A stretch of DNA of 64,000 nucleotides from Manduca sexta (GCF_014839805.1 NC_051134.1:6417170-6481169); one strand, 5' to 3'. Positions 46,711 to 59,212 are shown, counted from the stretch's first letter. The notes: generated by a model from the letters alone, not told the origin. Program-made: numbers and translations.

Positions 46711-47030
46711 CAGCCCTGTATTATATATTGTTCCACTGCTGGGCATGGGCCTCCTCTACTACTGAGGGGGATTAGGCCTTAGTCCACCACGCTGGCTAAG
46801 TGCGGATTGGTAGACTTCACACATCCTCAAAATTATTATAGAGAATTTCTCAGGTATCCAGGTTTCCTCACGATGTTTTCCTTCACCGTTAAAGCAAGCT
46901 ATCATTCACAAAGAATACACACATATTTTTTTAGAAAACTCAGAAGTGTGTGCCCTTGGGTTTTGAACCTGCGGACATTTGTCTCGGCAGTCCGTTCCAC
47001 ACCCAACTAGGCTATCGCCGCTATACCACC
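46711..47030 (-). repeat. tRNA-derived SINE, family S3
   Basis: CAGCCCTGTATTATATATTG, GGCCTTAGTCCACCACGCTGGC, GTTTCCTCACGATGTTTTCC and GGCAGTCCGTTCCACACCCAAC match S3. It lies immediately upstream of the conserved 5' block of copy B. Confidence 0.85.
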
Positions 47031-47067
47031 TTATATATAATATTATTTAGTTTTTATGTTTCATACT

Positions 47068-47209
47068 AAAACCACCCGGAGGAATTAAAGGGAAGGCTAG
47101 TTTAAATAATATTATACTACATTATTAGCTAATTAAATTGCCTCAATTGATACGTGTGTTCTACATTTGTAAACAGCCAGCAATGCCGGCAGCACGTAAG
47201 TTCGGGAAA
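47068..47209 (+). promoter_or_regulatory. Conserved upstream / 5'UTR block of pickpocket copy B
   Basis: It aligns with 28,587-28,720 of copy A (GGAATTAAAGGGAAGG, ATTGATACGTGTGTTCTACATTTGTAAACAGC-like, TTCGGGAAAATGGAGTGAGTG) with scattered differences. Copy B alone has an additional in-frame ATG at 47,183, nine codons upstream of the shared start. Confidence 0.55.
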
Positions 47210-50200
47210 ATGGAGTGAGTGTTTAATATTTTTCTTTTTCACTGTGCAGTGGTCACACAAAATATATATAACGTATTTTTTAAGAGTTAGGCAGATGCGC
47301 AACTGGTGCACCTTTGCTTCACAAGCTAATTCCTATTCCAAAATGTATAATAACCAGCGTTTCACCATGTTATACAGAAATCCCAATCCGATACAATTTA
47401 TCTGCCATTATCGATTCCTTAATGATGTGATCTGGACCTCGATCCTAGCCCCTCAAGATTGACACTAGCTAGACCTTTGTGGAAATGTATTGTGAATGTC
47501 CTTTGCCAGAATGGAAGTCCAACAGTATACTTTTACCACACTAGCTTTTGCAATGCATTGCATTTGCTTTTTAAGTGTTAATATTGTTTCTTTCCATAAA
47601 TTCTACACTTCCGTTTCATTATTATTAAATTATAATAGTAATAATAATACCAGCTCACTGCAGAGCATGAGCCCCTTTTATTAATGAAAGGGTCCACAAA
47701 CCTGCGCTTGTGCCAGTTCGCAGACTGCACATACCTTAGAAATTTGTATTAATTTTTTTTCACATGTGTATATTTCCTCACAATATTTTGCTTCACCCTG
47801 ATATAATATGCTAAGACATTGAAAAGTCAGAGGTATATGCCTTGGGTTTTGAATATGCTGAGAGAATATTAGTGAATATAAGAGAGATGAATACTGTTCC
47901 GTAAATGGTTGTTTTTTCAAGACTTGAAATAAATTTTAGGTTATTTTTTTTTTACTCCCATTAAGCTTTAAGTGAAATGTCTATTTAAAATTGTTTCCAC
48001 AAAATTTGAACTCCTCTCTGACGCCTTAAGGGATGAATTTCGACATTTATTACTATGTATGCACATAGAACGTAAGTGTTTTTTTCTAACTTTAGATTTC
48101 TAATTCTGGGCGTTGATGGGTCAATGAGTGAATTTCTTTTCATATATTTGTTTCTCGCGGCTTTGCCTGAGTGAAAGGCCACTGTTGGTATTAAATTTCA
48201 ACTGTGTACTTTTACACGAAAAAAAGTTTATAAAGCAAAGTATATGTATACTGGTCACATATCATATAATCTGTTAAAATGGATAATTTATTCTAAGTTT
48301 CAATCTCAATTTGCTATTCTTAAGTTCAATTCACTGTTGTCTATATTATAATTTTACACAATCATTTTATTCTAGAATTTATTTATGTAATTAAAAATTA
48401 TACTATATTCGTTACTTATTGAATTGTAAATAACTTTGCATATGACCATCTATAATTTGTAATGACATTTAGCATTAATAATATGTATCTCAATGTTTCA
48501 TTTTGTCGATGTATACTGGTGATCCTATAAATAAATATTAGTACCTCAAATTATCGTAGCGATCCATCGCACAATATATACCATGCCAGCGCCATCTAAT
48601 AAAAAAAAAATATAAAAAGTTAAAAGTTTTCGTACGGAAGCAAAATACGAGAACTATCCATACATCAAAATCTGTTCAGTTATTTCTACGTTTACTTATA
48701 ACAAACGTTCAAATATTACACAAACTGATAGTTTTAGCAAGATTATGTTCTGTACAGATAGATGTATATACAAGGTCTTAGTTTATGCGATACTTCTAAC
48801 AAATATTGAAGCATATATACATATTTACTAACATATGCTTATGTACCCAAATTGTAGCCTAGTTTTTATGACCACTTGTCAGTTGAGGTCAGCCCTCCTG
48901 GGGATGAAATTACTAATTATAAAATTAAAAATAACCGCGACAGTTTAATGTGAATTTATAATTTGACACAAGAAAATAAAATGCTGATTAATAAGCTTCA
49001 GTTAATAGGGGCACATTAACATAATATAATATTGAACCTATACTCAGTTTCATGTCGAACATCCAGACCTTTCAAAGGGTTTAGGTCCTATCAAATTAAA
49101 TATTTTATCACTACATAGTATAAAACAAAGTCGCTTTCTCTGTCCCTATGTGTGCTTAAATCTTTAAAACTACGCAACGGATTTTGATGCGGTTTTTTTT
49201 AATAGATAGAGTGATTCAAGAGGAAGGTTTATATGTATAATAATAAAATCCATTAAATAGTCAGCATTGCACCCGTGCGAAGCCGGGGCGGGTCGCTAGT
49301 ATAGAATAATAGTACAATAGATTAAGTATATTTCATGACTCAATGACTAATGACCTCTCTGTGGCTGATGGTGTTCGGTGTAGGGTCCAGCCAATGCCAA
49401 CGAAAGATGATTATTTCTCACCATTTGGCACAAATACACCGGCCTGTTTCAATCAGATATACACAGGCGGATTTCAAATCACTTTATGTACCACTTGTAA
49501 GGATTTTTAACACTGCATTTACATTTGTATCCAGTTGTAAATAAAAAATAACAATTCATATTTATAGGCACGACGAGGGGCTCGATACGGTGTACGGTAA
49601 AGTCTGTCTACGGAAGCTAAGGAAAGAAAGGCGAAAATTGCTTGCGAGTGAACAGCTGCAGGACTTCGCCAGGAATACGACTCTGCATGGTCTTGGATAC
49701 ATCGCACAGAGAGGAGTCACTATTGTTGAGAAGTAAGTAACAGGTGAAATAATTAACATAATTCTATATAAATGAGTTAAATCTAAATGCATTAATCTTG
49801 TTTGTATCTTTCTATTTGACAATGGTTACAATAAAGAGTATTTGTAATTGTATTTATAAATGAGGAGTTGTCAAACTTGGTTAACAAGGGTGCATTATTT
49901 GATGTGTTGACCTATACAGTATATACCCTTGAACCGCACTCACGACTCCAAGGGTCGGGACATTTTTTGTTGCTTTGAATGACGAGACGAGCTTGCCGTT
50001 CGCCTGATGGTATGCGATACGACCGCCCATAAACAGCAGAAACTCCATCCGAAACCTTGAATTACAAAGTATTGTATAGTATTCTACTGCGTGGAAACTC
50101 TCACCATCCTGATTCATGAGATTTTAAGTCTCATTATGTTCAGTAGTTACACTGCCTACAATGTCCATCAAACCGGAATACAACAGTGACAATACACTGC

Positions 50201-53200
50201 TGCTTGGCAGCAGAATTAGATATTGCGGTGGTCCCTACCCAGGCGGACTCTCACATATGAGATGATGTCCAAAGATTGACTAATTTATTTATTTACTAAT
50301 AAAGACACAAAATAGAATAAAGCCAAGGAAAACAATAAAAATACAAATTCAAAAATATGCTAAACTAGACTATACTCCAAAGCATGTGCCTAATGGTTTA
50401 CATCTTCCAGAATCTTTTGGCTGATTTTGTTTTCGGTGAGCGTGGGCGTCTGTGTGTACCAGATACGCAACGTGTGGATTAAATGGGACAGCAGCCCGGT
50501 TATAGTGTCTATCAACGAACGGCTAGTTCCAGTGTCTGAGGTAAGTTTGTAAGAGATTATTTATTTCATTTGTGTTTTGATAGAACAATTGTTCACATTT
50601 ACGTAACAGATGGACTGGTGATGTTCCAGGATCAGGTCGGAGAAATGTTAATCATCTCAACCCACTATTATGAACTCAATTACATTAATAGTAAAAATAA
50701 ATTTCATAACTGTGACAACATATTTAGGTTTTAAAATCCTAATATTTGGTCCAGGTGCCGTTTCCTTCGGTGACTATATGTCCACAGCGGAAGATTTCAA
50801 AAGAATATAACTATGGAAAAAAGAAGGAAAGAATGCAGGGAAACATTTCGAAAATGTAAATATATTACTATTATTATCATATTTTTCTATATTTATAAAT
50901 TCCTCACTTGTGGAATCGCTTTTCTAAAAGTTAAGGACGTTTTCCCGAATACAGAGTTTGCTTATTGAGATCTTGAAGATCATTTTCATATCAAGGATGT
51001 CTATAGGAACAAGCATGCCTCATTAGATATATTTTTTTGAGTCATTCGATAACGTAGTAACATTTTCATCTAGAAAAAGAATAAACATGCTATTATTTGT
51101 AACATCTTTATAAAAATTGGGAATGGTGAGTTTAAAGATTGCCAGATAAGACTTTATAAAATGTGAAATTATTGTTAAATTTGTATAAAGGCCATCAAGA
51201 AATATTTTGCGAAACACAACGTGCATTCCAATTTGGTGCTTATGTTCTTCAAAATATGTGGTAACGGAATTTCACTCCATCTGGTTCTAAGTTCTAGTCT
51301 TAGCGAGATTTCATCCAATTTCTTAGCTTACTGAAATGTTTACTTTTGGATAATTGTTGATTCAAATCATTACAAAGCTTGTGCCGCGGTCACCTAGTTG
51401 TCGCGGTCTGTACACGGTGCCTATGTCAGTGTGTTTCTATTTTCTTTTTATAAGTATAGTTATATTTAACACATAATTTGTTGTGGTAATGGTCCTTTAA
51501 GTCAACTGCGACAATAAATGTTTATTTCTTTTAAAAATGTGTTATTATATTTTTTTTAGATCTGACGACGATCGGAGAAAATTTGAAGATATCTTACTCA
51601 TTTGTAGCGAAGACAATATCTTCAAAGATACTTCTAAAATGTGGTTACATCGAAACTATTCGAACAGTGAAGTGGTGGACCACATTTATGAGGTATAAAA
51701 ATGAATGCATACTTATATTATTATTTTTTATTGATTACGGTAAGCATGCTATTAACGTCAGTGGCATTTTTTTAAACATTTGGATGTTTGTTAAAAGTAG
51801 AAACCACGCAACTTATTTTTATCTCAGAAAATACACGTTGAGATTATCCAGGAAAAGATAATATTTCACTTTCATTTGCCTCTAAAATGTGTAAATTTCG
51901 AATTAAAAACAGCACCACGTGTCTGGGTTTGCCATCGTTGCCGGTTTCACTATAACTCGGCTATTACCGCTGAACAATGTTTTAAGTACATCGAATAATT
52001 ACTAAAATGCGTACGTATAAAATATAAGTTTGAAAAACTGCGTCGCGGCCTATCGTCCTCCATCATCATTATCGTATGGCGTTATATTTATAGTTATAAT
52101 AGGTATTTTATATATTTATCTTCTTTCTGAGTGTCATATTACCGTGATGCACCTACCATGATTATCTCTGCTCCACCCTAAGGTTGGCTGGTAGAGAATG
52201 CCTATGGCATTAAGTCCCCCTGTATACATTTGTATATTAAGTGCAATAAATAAAAATAAATAAATATATTCTGGTATAATAATTCATCAGATATAGATAT
52301 CTGATTCGTCCTCTATCACATGATGGAACGAAAACTAAATTTATTGCAGCCTCAGTTTAGCTAGTCTATAAAAGACCGTGGTCTGTGTGTCTTATAAAAT
52401 AAGCAAGATGTCTTTTCTGTTTTTCGTTAAACAAACTATTTCATTACAGGTAATAAAGTGGCAACACGTGACGCTGAATGTCATGTCTGAGTGCAAGTGG
52501 CGACACGAAACATTACAGTGTTCCGACATTCTGAGCAGAGTGTACACTCGAGAAGGCATTTGTTTCAACTTTAACGCATTAGCCGCGGAGGATTTATTTC
52601 GTACGAAGCAGTGAGTAGTCATTTTATAACGAACTAGGTTTTGTTGGTGGTTTCGCTTGATTACATACATACATAACATCACGCATTTATCCCCGAAGGG
52701 GTATGCAGAGGCGCAACTAGGGCACCCACTTTTTGCCAAATATGTTCCGTCCCATGATGTGATAGGGGGCGAGCCTATCGCCATATCGGGCACAAATTTC
52801 AGACTCCGGGCTGATACTGAGCTGAAAAAACCCAAATATCATTTTACCCGACCCGGGATTCGAACCCAGGACCTCAGAGCGCTATTGTACCAGACATGCA
52901 ATACAATTCAACTACGCCATCGAGGCAGTCTGCTTGATTATCTATTAAGTTTTCTCGATTCTGTCCTGAATAACTTTTCGTAGCCCTAGAAGTTATTCAG
53001 TTTCTGTTATTAAGGCTAGGATATTCGACTTTTAGGTGTCTGTCAAGCTGGCCCAACCCTGTTGCTTAATATACTTTACATCAATCGAATGTCCTTCTTT
53101 TAAGACGCATATTCATGTAAGAGAGAAATTGTAATTGTTATTGTGTTCTGAACTATAAAGTGATAAAAACATGATTGTTAAACTATAACTATTTTTTTTC

Positions 53201-56200
53201 TGTTCAAAACTATGAGTATTTCATTTATTAAATCCAAATGAGGATGTTCTGGAAGATCCTAACCTGAACATCTGTTTGTACTTCAGGAATAGAAAATAGT
53301 TTTACATAAAGATTTTAAATTTAGTCTTTATATTCTTCTTAAAAAGTTATACAATTTACAGGATACAAAACAATTACAGTTATATTCAAACAAAGAAATC
53401 TCTGAATAAATGGAGCATGGAGGGTGGATACGAGGCCGAGTCCTTCAATGATACATATCCCAGGAGAGGACGGGTGAGCTTCTTGTCACTAATGTTACTA
53501 GTTGTTGTTCCCGGGACCTTCTGCATGTCCTGTTGTAGACTTTATTGACACATAGCTAAAGGTAATAATAAAATTAAACACTTACCTTTAGCAAGAATTT
53601 TGAGTTCCGCTCTGCTATTGTGTTCATTTTGGTAATGTCTTTGAATATTTATATTACAGAGGAAAGGCTTACCATCTTAAAAATATTTAACAGTTCTTCG
53701 ATATCTTCTTGAGTTTGAGATAGGAGAATTGTCATTGTGACCTTCGCTTAAAATTAACTGATTCTAATAGTCCCGGTGCATTGAATTCTAAATAAGCGTT
53801 TAAATTATGATGACGGTAAAAAGAAGTCAAAAATAGTGCAGTTGATTCAATCCGCCTGGCTGTCGTTTCATCAGGGTTAACTGATTTTAATAGTGTTTTA
53901 AGTTTTTTTTTATTTCTTTGAATGAGGAGACGAGCTTATCGTTCGCCTGGTGGTAAGTGATACGATCGCTCATAAACAGTAGAAATACCATCCAACACCT
54001 TGAAGTACAAACTATTGTTTGGTATTCCATTGCGCTCGTCATCCTGAGACATGAGATGTTAAGTCTTATTATGTCCAATAGTTACTCTGACTACAATGTC
54101 CTGCAACGTTTCTCTGAATCATTTTAAAGTTGTTAGAAAATAAGTTTGGTTTTATCTATAGCGTGCATGAGCCGATTTGAAACATCTATTTAAATATAAC
54201 CGACGTGGAGAAAAGTCTTTTGTAGTATTTCAAGTAGATACCGGCGGTTCAGAATTTTTCAAAAGCCCTCAACGCTTCAAAGACGATGTTCAGTTGCCAC
54301 TTATCGTCAGTTGAATTCTTATTTTTTTCTGATCTTCTAAAAGGAAACATTATTTTTTCCTATTAGCTTGACAAAAAATTACATCGAACCTGATGGTAAC
54401 TATAATTTACCTTATATAATGTCAACTCTCGCGAACGACAAGACCTTAATCGCCAGAGTTACGCCGCCTTTTATTCCTCGCTGCATTTTAAATCGACCAT
54501 GCCAGCGGTCAGCTTGTTTCCTAAATTCCTTACTATAAAAATATTATATTCTTCAGCAAAACGGAGCCGAGCCAGATCTAGTCATTCTAATAGTAGAGGA
54601 TAAAACTGAATTAGACGAGGAATGTAACGCACTCTACTCAGGATATAAGGTTAGTGTTAGATAATATAAATCTACTTATTTAATATTTAACGTAGGTCCT
54701 ACGTTACAGACCTATTTGTCTATAACACGAAAATCTGTATCAACAAAAATAGAAGTTTGAGATCTACATAGGAAATTAATGTGATGCTGCAGTTTGCAGT
54801 GATGTTTCGCATATAGAATAATCTTTTTATGCAGATAAGAAGTAAAGGGGGAATGAGACAAGGATGTGTTCAGTCATCTTATGCTGAGTCGTTCTATCTT
54901 AATTCTTATTCCCTTCCTTTAAGTCGTCAGCGAAACTATGTTTTCAGTTATTTGTTGAGATCACGAAATATTGTGGTATTTTAATACAGGTATACGTGCA
55001 GCACCCCGCGGATATGCCGCAGTCATCTCTCTACTACTACGCCATGCTCCCGGACCAAACTTCCTCTTTTGCTCTCAAGTACAACATGGTGGCAACGTCA
55101 GATGAGGTCAAAGATTATTCCGCTCAAATGTGAGTGGTGGAGTTGTTTAGTTAGGTTCTTATAAATCTCGGTGTTGGTACTAGACGATTTATGTCGGTAG
55201 CATAACATAAGATCTGATGTCTCGTCAAAATGTGTGCGAAAACAATAGACAAGGGACAGTATAATAAAGAACTTATTGCGGCGGGCGATCTGCCTTTCCA
55301 GAAGCTTCCTTGGGATCCCAGTATTGCGGTCTTCTGATCCGGGGCTCATTTGTAGGCAGGCGGAGCCGAGTGTGTAAAATATGTTGGACACAATTAAAAT
55401 AAATATTGTAAATGCCCTTGTAATAGTTTAAATATGATGTCAACGTCCGTCCCAGATCTACTACTTAACGCTTCTAGCTGGAGTGAATAGGGGTTTGGGA
55501 AAAGGCAATGTATAGTGCATAATACTAATATATTATTTCAACCAACCAGATTTTCAAGAAATGTTTTTAAATACTGTAGGCGGCACTGCTACTTCCCCGG
55601 GGAGCGGTATCTCCGCTATTTTCAAATATACACGGAGAACAACTGCAGGCTCGAGTGTCTGTCTAACTACACATACAACATGTGCGGCTGCGTGGGTTTC
55701 TATATGCCTCGTAAGTAATCACGCAAAGAGGTAAGTTAACGGGTCTTTAGCAGTTTTTTTTTAATTTAATTGTTGTATTAATTTTATTGTAGATAACACC
55801 AGTGACAGAATCTGTACTATTCAGAGCAAACCTTGTATGGAATCAGTAATTGGCAAGTATAAATATTTCCACATGTGCAACGCTTTAAGTCATAAATTAT
55901 AATCTTATTAATAACTATTATTTACAGAAATAATAGCGGAAGCAGAAACGGCGGATGTGAGATACACATTGTGCAACTGTTTACCTGCTTGCAACACCGT
56001 CGAATATGATGCCGAGATTTTGAAGACAAATTTTAATATCAAACACTATTTAATGAGCAAGAAGGACAAGAAATTGGACTCGTTTTGGAAGAAGTAATTT
56101 ATTATTATTTAATTAATTATTTTTGTTTTTAGTATGGTGATTAATCGTCCGTAACTAAATTAAAGTGACGACCTAACGAGGGCCGTAAATTTAGATTATG

Positions 56201-58459
56201 GAAGTAGTTAGTGATCATATAACTGTACGTGCGTTCCTTGCTTTGCGTTTGTTGCTTGCGTGCCTGCGTGTGCATGAGTTTATGTATATGTGTATATGGA
56301 CTCCGAGCTATAGCATAACCTTAGATCCATTAATATTCGGTTCGGCTGCCAACGTCAACACATAGCCGAGTATTCACCATATTTTTTGCTTTTTATTTTG
56401 TGATAGCGCCACTGTACACAAGAGTAAAACTTGCCATATTGGTCGCATGGCGCGTTCTATCAAACTGTGTAGGTACTTATATCCGGTTTTAAACAGGCCG
56501 GCATAATTGTGTCGACTGGTCCTCGCCAATTATCTCATAATAATGATCATAATCATCTCTCGTCAGTCGACCCTATCTGGACCCTACTTCACTTGCTATC
56601 AGGTATAGTCACTACTCAGTACCATTTTCCCGTACTCGTGTAAAAAAATGAAATAATAGATGAATTACAGCTACAGATTTCATGTTAAATATAAATTGTG
56701 GCGGGTTCGGGCGCCACAGATAGGTTGTAGAAGAGACAATTAGAAACCCGGGGTTATTACGTGCTATGAGATTTATTGTTGCACCTACGCGTTACACTCG
56801 GCACTGGTTGCTGGTGTTAAGCAACACGAGTCACTGGCTTAGGGAACTCTGAATCAGGCGAACGGCACGTAGATACTGCCCGTGGCTGTCCAACTGCCTG
56901 GCGAGCTGCCACCGGAACTAGCCAAGTAAAATTAAAATAATCTCTAAGACTCCGCCACAAATTAATTTAATCTTCAATGAGGCTATTGAACAGATATCTA
57001 AGTTTACTGTGCTGGTGTATTATATACCACTACATATCGTTTAAGCTATATATGTATATAAGATAAAGGCGGTAGATTTGTACACCTATGCTCAATACAA
57101 GTAGTGTATACTTTACAGCTACTCGTTTTCGAGGCTGGAGATGTATTTCAAGAGCCCGCGCTTCGTGTCCATGCGCCGCTCGGAGCTGTTCGGTCTGACC
57201 GACTTCATCGCCAACTGCGGAGGGCTGCTGGGCTTGTTCTTAGGGTTCTCCTTCCTCAGCCTCGTCGAGATCATCTACTTTCTGACTCTCAGGTATTGTC
57301 TAGTATTATAACAAACTTAGGTTTGTCCGACTCAATTAATGCTTTGTTAATATCTGTACCCAATGTGAAAGTTGGGAAATAGCTAACTTTTAGAATCAGT
57401 AGCACCACGATTTTATGTTCTAAATATTATATTGGCACAGCCTCGTCGGGGAATACCACTGTCTCAAGGAAAAAACAAAAATGGGGACTATTGATTTTCA
57501 TATCTGCAGTGATATACCTAAAGGTCTAAAATTCCCCTTAATTTTTTCCATATCAGACCTGCACTGTATAATCCTTCAGGATTTGTAGGTTATTATGGTG
57601 AATACTTAGGAGACTTAATTACTCGTTAGCCAAAATTACATATAAGGATCATTTACCAAAAAGTGCCGCCGATCGATTAAGTTTGTCAATTTAAAAATGT
57701 ACGAAATATTATAATTTTAAACAAAAATATATTTATCTTATTTAGTTTGGGAGGAATACAAAGTCGATTTTTTTTGTTTAAATAATGAATTAATAAGGAG
57801 TTCATTAATGCCTTAACTAAAAAAACCATGCAGCGAGAATCAATATACTCTCTGAAGGCGGTTTGGACTGCCACATCGAAGTCGAATTATTTTCCTTGTA
57901 AAAAGTTATCCAAATTAAAAAACAAGTGATGATGTTGGCACAAGGTCCGGGGAGTGCGGAGGATGATTGTGATTTAGACACGAATTCTTTAATTGACTTT
58001 ACAGTGTGACTAGTCGTGTTCGGATATGACAGGCTAAGGACAAGGGTTACAAATTGTATTTGTTGAATTGGATATTGTTTTATTTACATTATATTACATG
58101 ATTTGTAAAGATAAAGTTTCAATATTTAAAAAAATGTATATAAGTAAGAAACAATTTTAACGCAAATAAAGTATTTATTAAAAACACTGACAGGGTTGGG
58201 CCCCACTTTCTTGACTAAGACCTCAAAGAATAATTCTTTTTTCTTATTTCATTGATTCACATGAATTATTATTTATATTGATAGCCATTCTTTATTCGGA
58301 AAACATCTTACCCTAAATAAATTAGTTAATTTTTATTTGCCTTTAATTACTTATCATAGCTCCATTTTTTTCAGACTTTGGTGCACATTTAAGCGCGACT
58401 TGGAGAACGAAAAAAAGAAAAAAGTAATAATTAAGAAACCTTCAAATTACGGCGCATGA
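47210..58459 (+). CDS. Pickpocket (DEG/ENaC) sodium channel subunit, copy B, 14 coding exons, 561 aa
   Basis: Tandem paralogue of copy A with the same 14-exon structure. Exons: 47210-47214, 49568-49732, 50411-50540, 50755-50855, 51560-51692, 52450-52610, 53362-53473, 54557-54649, 54990-55129, 55550-55710, 55793-55852, 55928-56093, 57119-57292, 58375-58459. The total is 1,686 nt and all phases close. It retains the HG motif (TTLHGLGY), VPFPSVTIC, REGICFNFN, GYKVYVQHPADMP, the cysteine-rich block and the TM2 filter LGFSFLSLVEIIYF. Exon 10 is 9 nt longer than in A, and the tail differs (lysine-rich, ending NYGA). The exon 11 donor is GC (GGCAAGT). An in-frame upstream ATG at 47,183 could add nine residues. 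Exon 13, encoding the TM2 pore, differs from A at only a few sites. Confidence 0.92.
49108..49299 (+). mobile_element. Small non-autonomous Helitron, copy H2, in intron 1 of copy B
   Basis: Same termini as H1 (TCACTACATAGTA ... GGGTCGCTAG), with A and T flanks. In copy A the aligned spot (ATTAAATATTTTA at about 30,435-30,450) is uninterrupted, so this copy inserted after A and B separated. Confidence 0.82.
49365..49500 (+). repeat. Dispersed repeat X remnant before exon 2 of copy B
   Basis: AGGGTCCAGCCAATG, AAAGATGATTATTTCTCACCATTTGGCACAAAT and CACCGGCCTGTTTCAATCAGAT match repeat X, in the same relative place as 31,163-31,374 in copy A. Confidence 0.55.
49968..50275 (+). repeat. Dispersed repeat Y, fullest copy, in intron 2 of copy B
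   Basis: TTTGAATGACGAGACGAGCTTGC, CGACCGCCCATAAACAGCAG, GAATTACAAAGTATTGTATAG, CACTGCTGCTTGGCAGCAG and CCCAGGCGGACTCTCACATATGAG are shared with the other Y copies. It has no counterpart at this place in intron 2 of copy A, so it is a later insertion. Confidence 0.65.
52125..52262 (+). mobile_element. 3' end of a non-LTR retrotransposon (severely 5'-truncated)
   Basis: CCTAAGGTTGGCTGGTAGAGAATGCC and TGGCATTAAGTCCCCCTGTATACA precede GTGCAATAAATAAAAATAAATAAAT. This matches, from memory, the 3'UTR style of lepidopteran LINEs whose tails end in TAAA repeats. It lies in intron 5 of copy B. Confidence 0.55.
52664..52931 (-). repeat. tRNA-derived SINE, family S2, with target-site duplication and an empty site in copy A
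   Basis: Minus-strand head GACTGCCTCGATGGCGTAG, B box GGTTCGAATCC, full body and a CATACATACATA-type tail. GCTTGATTA is duplicated at 52,655-52,663 and 52,932-52,940. Intron 6 of copy A reads through the same place with a single TTTCGCTTGATTA. Confidence 0.9.
53921..54110 (+). repeat. Dispersed repeat Y in intron 7 of copy B
   Basis: GAGGAGACGAGCTTATCGTTCGCCTGGTGG, CTCATAAACAGTAGAAATACC and CACTTCATCCTGAGA-like segments match repeat Y. The 3' part is missing. Confidence 0.6.
56425..56612 (-). repeat. Dispersed repeat X in intron 12 of copy B
   Basis: GGCCGGCATAATTGTGTCGACTGG, CATCTCTCGTCAGTCGACC and GGACCCTACTTCACTTGCTATCAGGTAT match repeat X in reverse. Confidence 0.6.
56698..56958. mobile_element. 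Solo-LTR- or MITE-like element with 5-bp target-site duplication
   Basis: A 261-bp GC-richer insert starts GTGGCGG and ends CCGCCAC, an inverted repeat, with AAATT on both sides (56,693-56,697 and 56,959-56,963). Counting one flanking T and A gives TGTGGCGG...CCGCCACA, which also fits LTR ends. It lies in intron 12 of copy B, the intron hit by the retrotransposon in copy A. Confidence 0.55.
57340..58195. mobile_element. About 850-bp insertion of unknown type in intron 13 of copy B
   Basis: Intron 13 is 221 bp in A but 1,082 bp in B. The flanks align (AACAAACTTAGGTTT on the left; CCACTTTCTTGA and ATTTCATTGATTCA on the right) and the extra DNA lies between. It contains CGTCGGGGAATACCACTG, TGCACTGTATAATCC and GCAAATAAAGTATTT near the right end. 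No target-site duplication or family was identified. Confidence 0.5.
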
Positions 58460-58522
58460 TATACACATGTGTGTTATATACTTTTAAGCTTGCTTTGAAA
58501 AATAATTATTATTTACTGCAAT

Positions 58523-58528
58523 AATAAA
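58523..58528 (+). terminator. Polyadenylation signal of copy B
   Basis: AATAAA lies 64 nt past the stop, in the same sequence context (ATAATAAATGTATT) as in copy A. Confidence 0.7.
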
Positions 58529-59212
58529 TGTATTAAATTATCAACTAATGCTATTTTTTGTTTTAATTATTTAGTACCCGTCTACAGCTGTATAAAAATT
58601 ATGGTTATTTCAGACTATATACATAGTAAAGTAACACTCGCCACCTAAAGCCTAATTTACACCCGTGTTTAATAAACGATCTTAATGTTCAATCCGATTC
58701 CGAGAATGAACCAATCAAAATAATTTATTTGTACGCATGTCAAAAAACTTTGTTTTGATTGGTCCATTTTTGAAATAAATCGAAAAAGCGGTTAGGGCCG
58801 TTTATTCAAAATGGCGGGTAGACGGAGCTATTATTGTATGCAGTCATTGATAGTAACTTCTTTTTAATATCTGTAAAAGTAGTTGCCCTTTCTATATCAA
58901 TATCACTTTGCCCTACCCGAGGATAGAATCCGGGACCAGCATTGCAGTCGTATCGTAATACAACTACGCCAACGAAGCAATCAGTATAAGTACATACACT
59001 AGTGCTTTTAGAAATATCATGACATCATGACCTGGTCGTTAAGGCTAAATTTACATTCCATAAACATAATTACTTACTGACACAGTAAATTGAAAGGGTA
59101 ATATGGTCCCAAGCGAATTCATTGAAACACAGCACAATAATTAGAGCTTCAGTATCGCATTGGTACACAGCAGTTGGTGCTGGTAGGACGTCTGTGAAGA
59201 GAGAAGCGAAAA
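58529..59212 (+). other. Short spacer and probable promoter of copy C
   Basis: Only about 750 bp separates the copy B stop from the copy C ATG. It holds an inverted CCAAT pair (ACCAATCAAAA and TTTTGATTGGT, about 58,707-58,773) and a minus-strand S2 head fragment (58,895-58,985). The start of copy C follows. TTCAGTATCG (about 59,149) contains a TCAGT initiator-like motif, 59 bp before the ATG. The promoter assignment is inference. Confidence 0.4.
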
